In this document: positions 6,500 to 9,308 of the stretch, one piece after another | Numbering within the stretch: position 1 is the stretch's first letter | How the letters are laid out: the number at the start of each line of letters is the position of its first letter | From: an uncultured Treponema sp. | Lineage (GTDB): Bacteria > Spirochaetota > Spirochaetia > Treponematales > Treponemataceae | Length of the DNA stretch: 9,308 nt | Direction: 5' to 3' | NCBI GenBank assembly: GCA_937902445.1 | Contig: CALELJ010000056.1 | Coordinates: 1 to 9,308 of the forward strand | The notes under the pieces: model-generated | Told to the model about the DNA's origin: nothing | The model's database searches: none | Seen by the model: the letters and a program-made list of their open reading frames with translations, nothing else | Made by a program: the position numbers and the translations under genes

Positions 6500-6595
6500 C
6501 TTCGACAAGCTCAGCAATCCTGCGCACGATATAAAATCCCTGCGCACAAAACAGGATCCCTGAGCGTAGTCGAAGGGTCCATCTGCACAGCACAA
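6500..6595. repeat. REP-like composite repeat, unit 1
   Basis: The left arm CTTCGACAAGCTCAG (6500-6514) is a broken inverted match to CTGAGCGTAGTCGAAG (6560-6575). Between them are two diverged units of about 20 bp beginning CCTGCGCAC. The segment 6554-6595 recurs at 6685-6726 with one mismatch. CTTCGACAAGCTCAG and CTGAGCGTAGTCGAAGG are the ends of a repeat class I know from many bacterial intergenic regions. Lying between the converging hydG and pepT, it may act as a bidirectional transcript end. Confidence 0.75.
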
Positions 6596-6630
6596 CTTTT
6601 ACAGCCCTGAGCCAGTCTAAACAATCGACG

Positions 6631-6726
6631 GTTCGACAGGCTCACCGGTCCTGAGCACAGAATAGGATCCCTGAGCACAGAATAGGATCCCTGAGCGTAG
6701 TCGAAGGGTCCGTCTGCACAGCACAA
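6631..6726. repeat. REP-like composite repeat, unit 2
   Basis: This has the same plan as unit 1 at an exact offset of 131 bp: left arm GTTCGACAGGCTCA, internal 20-bp units, right arm CTGAGCGTAGTCGAAGG, then the shared tail ending TCTGCACAGCACAA. A further left-arm fragment (CTCACCGGTCCTGCGCA) follows at 6728-6744. The two units probably arose by local duplication. The rest of the 276-bp spacer holds nothing else I can identify. Confidence 0.75.
6651..6690. repeat. Perfect 20-bp tandem duplication
   Basis: CTGAGCACAGAATAGGATCC occurs twice back to back (6651-6670 and 6671-6690). It is followed by a third, diverging start, CTGAGCGTAG, which belongs to the right arm of REP-like unit 2. Unit 1 has a decayed counterpart at about 6519-6560. 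Confidence 0.9.
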
Positions 6727-6761
6727 ACTCACCGGTCCTGCGCATTCAACTACATGAAATT

Positions 6762-7910
6762 TTATTTTCTTCCAAGCTGAATCAAAATTTCACAGGCCTT
6801 GCACATTTCATCAAGGCTGGCCCATTCGTCACGGCTGTGGAAATTATGTCCACCAGTAAAAATATTGGGTGTCGGGATTCCCATTTCTGTAAGACGGCTT
6901 CCGTCTGTACCACCGCGAATTGGAACAAATTTCGGTTCAACACCTGCGGCCCTGTATGCGGCAATGAGATTTTCCACAACTTCAGGAGCCTCATCCATTT
7001 TTTCCTTCATATTGAGGTACTGCTGCGTGTGGGTCACTTTTGCCATTCCGCCAAAAGATGCCGCTGTACTGCGTGCAATCATCTCCACGATTTCACGTCG
7101 GTTCTCCATTTCCTTAAGATCAAAATCCCTCAGGAACAAAACAACCTTTGCCTTTTCAATGGAACCTTCCACAGACATCGGCGCATAGAATCCCTGGTAT
7201 CCGTCAGTCGTCTCCGGTCTTTCCGTGCGCGGAAGATTTTCAAGAAAACTTGCAGCCATGCTCACGGCATTGACCATCGTACCACGGGCAGTTCCAGTAT
7301 GACATGCAACTCCTGTAAACTCTATCTCAGATTTCCACGCATTGAAACATTCGACTTCAAGCTCACCCAGAGATCCGCCGTCCACAGTATATGCACATTT
7401 TGATTTAAGCAGTTCAAGCGGAACTTTATCCATGCCGTGTCCCGTCTCTTCATCAGGTGAAAAAATTACTTCGATTCCGCAGTGCTTTTCTTCCGGGTGG
7501 CGGACAAAATATTCAAGGGCTGTCATGATTTCCGCAACACCGGCCTTGTCATCCGCACCCAGCAAAGTAGTTCCGTCGGTACGGATAATCACATCTGCAT
7601 TTTCCTCGGAAATCTGTGGATTCACGTTAAGACCGCTGACTTCATCCACCGTATCAATGTGTGCAAGCAGACAAATCGACCTGCCATCTCCGTTGTTCGC
7701 AGGCAGAAAACCATAGGTGTAGCAGTGTTCCGTAGTCTGCACATCCTGCAATCCAAGAGCCTTCAACTCACCGCAAAGAATTTTTGCCATCTCAAACTGC
7801 TGTGGCGTACTTGGGATCATGCCTTCGTCAGCCCTGTCACTGTCACTCTGGCTGTAGGTCTTTACATATTTTATGAAACGATTTAATAGAAAATTTCTGA
7901 TGTCTTCCAT
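6762..7910 (-). CDS. pepT: Peptidase T, tripeptide aminopeptidase (M20B)
   Basis: A 382-residue cytosolic di-zinc aminopeptidase that removes the N-terminal residue from tripeptides in the final steps of peptide use. The metal and catalytic residues of M20B are all visible: His84 and Asp86 in AHIDTVD, bridging Asp120 in LLGADDKAG, catalytic Glu154 and Glu155 in SPDEETGHG, Asp177 in TVDGGSLGE and His358 in GGHNFHSRDEW. RGGTDGSRL (332-340) is also typical. The length is a little under the E. coli enzyme, without loss of a motif, and there is no signal peptide. The start at 7910 has no Shine-Dalgarno; a good promoter ends 6 nt before it. It lies 56 bp downstream of the HD-GYP-like gene on the same strand, but with its own promoter, and it converges on hydG. 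Confidence 0.96.
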   Translation of the reverse strand: MEDIRNFLLNRFIKYVKTYSQSDSDRADEGMIPSTPQQFEMAKILCGELKALGLQDVQTTEHCYTYGFLPANNGDGRSICLLAHIDTVDEVSGLNVNPQISEENADVIIRTDGTTLLGADDKAGVAEIMTALEYFVRHPEEKHCGIEVIFSPDEETGHGMDKVPLELLKSKCAYTVDGGSLGELEVECFNAWKSEIEFTGVACHTGTARGTMVNAVSMAASFLENLPRTERPETTDGYQGFYAPMSVEGSIEKAKVVLFLRDFDLKEMENRREIVEMIARSTAASFGGMAKVTHTQQYLNMKEKMDEAPEVVENLIAAYRAAGVEPKFVPIRGGTDGSRLTEMGIPTPNIFTGGHNFHSRDEWASLDEMCKACEILIQLGRK

Positions 7911-7916
7911 GGGAAC

Positions 7917-7945
7917 ATGATAAATTTAAAATGCCAAAATTTCAA
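7917..7945 (-). promoter_or_regulatory. pepT promoter, predicted leaderless start
   Basis: On the minus strand TTGAAA (7945-7940), a 17-bp spacer (7939-7923) and TATCAT (7922-7917) match the sigma70 consensus at five of six bases each. GTTCCC then leads straight into the ATG at 7910. There is no Shine-Dalgarno, and the geometry is the same as for murA and hydG. An out-of-frame ATG at 7919 overlaps the -10. Confidence 0.75.
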
Positions 7946-7966
7946 TTTATGAACTTGGGACGGAGG

Positions 7967-8770
7967 CTAGACGATTTTTTTCAGACAGTCAAAATACTTT
8001 GGAGAATAGTTCTGGGAGAACTCATCTAGTTCCTTGAGGGCATTTTCTCGCGTAAAAACTTTTCTGTAGGATCGTCTGCTGACAAGAGAAACATAAGTTT
8101 CGGCAACACGGATCATCTGCGCGATTTGTGGAATTTCATCTGCCTTAAGACTTTCAGGATAGCCGGAACCATTGAAATTCTCGTGATGGAACATGGCGGC
8201 CTCAAAAAATGTACTGCGAATTTCTTCCGGAACAAAAAGAAGATGCTCATAGCTGTTCATGATATGGGCACGCAGAGTTTTCTTTTCTGATGGCGAAAGA
8301 ACTTCCGCATGGAAAAAAATTCCGTTTACATCAAGGAAGCCAACATCATAAACCATGGCGGCGCAAGTATAGAGGATGGCGATTTTAGTATCAAGATTGA
8401 AGAAGGCACTCATCTTCCATATGATCTGGCTTACAAGCTTTGAGTTGTTTTTTCTGTTTGTATGAAAATCAATTTTCGCACCAAGAATGACACAGTCAAG
8501 GATCAGCTTCCTGATGGATTTTTTTTCTTCCTCATTGCATTCAAGATTGTCTATGGACTTGAGTACGTTGAGGTTTTTTAAATACCTTTCAGACTGCTTG
8601 AGAACCACCAGTCGAGTCAGCAGATAGATCATGACAGAGAATACAAGAATCACCAGCGATCCAAGAAATGCGATTCTTAAAATTGAGATGATTATGCTTG
8701 CAGAAATTCCAGGAAAAAGATCCTCGAGAAACGGAATCACTTCCCTGGCAATTTCATCTCTTTCACTCAT
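7967..8770 (-). CDS. Membrane-anchored protein with degenerate HD-GYP domain
   Basis: A 267-residue protein with one strong membrane segment (about 24-52), a short charged linker (53-90) and a C-terminal HD-GYP-like domain (about 100-255). Active HD-GYP proteins hydrolyse cyclic di-GMP. Here the family-defining end is clear: HHENFNGSGYP (195-205), DEIPQIAQMIRVAE (211-224) and SRRSYR (231-236). His168, His195 and His196 remain. However, the HD pair is Tyr141-Asp142 (VYDVGF where LLHDIGK is usual), the first His appears to be Asn109, and the Asp of VAD is Glu224. Loss of several metal ligands suggests an inactive or binding-only relative. No other domain is seen. It starts 12 nt after the pflA stop with only a weak GGA upstream, so it is probably read from the pflA transcript. 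The fold is fairly certain, the role is not. Confidence 0.82.
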   Translation of the reverse strand: MSERDEIAREVIPFLEDLFPGISASIIISILRIAFLGSLVILVFSVMIYLLTRLVVLKQSERYLKNLNVLKSIDNLECNEEEKKSIRKLILDCVILGAKIDFHTNRKNNSKLVSQIIWKMSAFFNLDTKIAILYTCAAMVYDVGFLDVNGIFFHAEVLSPSEKKTLRAHIMNSYEHLLFVPEEIRSTFFEAAMFHHENFNGSGYPESLKADEIPQIAQMIRVAETYVSLVSRRSYRKVFTRENALKELDEFSQNYSPKYFDCLKKIV

Positions 8771-8782
8771 AAACTATTCCAA

Positions 8783-9308
8783 TCAGGAACGCCAGGCGTC
8801 GTATTTTTCGCACTCAAGAATTTCTTTTGCTTTCTTAACACTTTCAGCTGTCGGACTTTCAAGATCCTTGAGCTCATATTCTATTCCAAGGTCCTTATAC
8901 TTGACGGCACCAAGTCCGTGGTATGGAAGAATTTCCACACGCTGAACATTTGAAAGTGTGCGGATGAAATCACGGGTCTTTATGAGATACTCTTCCTTGT
9001 CCGTAATTCCCGGAACAAGAACATGACGGATCCAGATTGGTTTTTTGATTTCATCAAGGTAGGCAAACATCTCGCGGATGTTTTTTCCGCTCTGCCCCGT
9101 AAGCTTTACGTGCTCGTCCTCATCGATGTGCTTGATGTCCATGAGGAGAGTGTCAGTCACTTCCATGAGTTTCTGAAATTTCTCAAACCATTCGCCATCT
9201 TTTTTGAAGGGAGCACCGCTTGTATCTATGCAGGTGTTGATTCCGCGCTGCTTTGCCTTTGTAAAAAGTTCAAGCAAAAAATCAAGCTGCATAAGTGGTT
9301 CACCGCCA
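8783..9308 (-). CDS. pflA: Pyruvate formate-lyase activating enzyme, 5' end outside window
   Basis: The C-terminal 174 residues of a radical-SAM activase that installs the glycyl radical on pyruvate formate-lyase, in mixed-acid fermentation. The N-terminal third with the CX3CX2C cluster motif lies beyond the right edge. The visible part starts in the SAM-binding GGEP motif (9307-9296) and then shows CIDTSG, TDTLLMDIKHIDEDEH, GQS, KPIWIRHVLVPG and VEILPYHGLG, which follow E. coli PflA closely; the last two motifs favour PflA over other glycyl-radical activases. The Met at 9292 is internal and not the start. The HD-GYP-like gene follows after 12 nt. A pflB neighbour is expected upstream but cannot be seen. 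Confidence 0.92.
   Translation of the reverse strand, partial: GGEPLMQLDFLLELFTKAKQRGINTCIDTSGAPFKKDGEWFEKFQKLMEVTDTLLMDIKHIDEDEHVKLTGQSGKNIREMFAYLDEIKKPIWIRHVLVPGITDKEEYLIKTRDFIRTLSNVQRVEILPYHGLGAVKYKDLGIEYELKDLESPTAESVKKAKEILECEKYDAWRS

Noticed and set aside
6511..6732. Minus-strand frame of 73 codons containing FDYAQG
   Set aside because: It is a translation of the REP-like repeats; similar spurious peptides appear wherever this repeat class is present.

Overview
The window looks like chromosomal DNA of an anaerobic, sugar-fermenting spirochaete, most likely a gut or rumen Treponema. That is an inference from the gene mix: an [FeFe]-hydrogenase maturase (HydG), a pyruvate formate-lyase activase, a cytoplasmic domain-permuted GH3 glycosidase, a membrane-anchored degenerate HD-GYP protein, and a MurA with Asp in place of the catalytic Cys, as is known in Borrelia. 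No phage, IS, CRISPR, tRNA or rRNA gene was seen.

Layout. Bases 1-305 hold no convincing gene but are rich in repeats: a perfect 33-bp direct repeat, a perfect 10-bp hairpin and a nested inverted repeat of about 140 bp. Next, on the minus strand, is a two-gene unit: GH3 glycosidase (3567 to 1138) followed 10 nt later by purine nucleoside phosphorylase (1127 to 306), whose Shine-Dalgarno abuts the glycosidase stop codon. Upstream of the glycosidase lie its probable promoter, a terminator for the preceding gene that overlaps the expected transcription start, and a REP-like palindrome. murA (5006 to 3723, minus) and hydG (5070 to 6485, plus) are divergent across 63 bp. Between hydG and the convergent pepT (7910 to 6762, minus) is a 276-bp spacer filled with REP-like and tandem repeats. 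The right end carries a minus-strand pair, a partial pflA (off the right edge) followed by the HD-GYP-like gene.

The most striking signal is in the promoters. murA, hydG and pepT each have a sigma70-like promoter with a 17-bp spacer whose -10 hexamer ends exactly 6 nt before the ATG, and none has a Shine-Dalgarno. This predicts transcription starting on the A of the start codon, that is, leaderless mRNAs. In the murA/hydG divergent region the two promoters are arranged almost symmetrically and their -35 hexamers overlap on opposite strands. The PNP gene, by contrast, has a strong Shine-Dalgarno and the GH3 gene a modest one.

Functionally the window mixes housekeeping (cell-wall precursor synthesis, purine salvage, peptide use) with anaerobic energy metabolism (hydrogenase and PFL activation) and oligosaccharide use. 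No novel multi-gene system could be identified. The less ordinary points are the leaderless promoter architecture, the Asp-type MurA, the degenerate HD-GYP protein, the promoter/terminator overlap before the GH3 gene, and the non-coding repeats.
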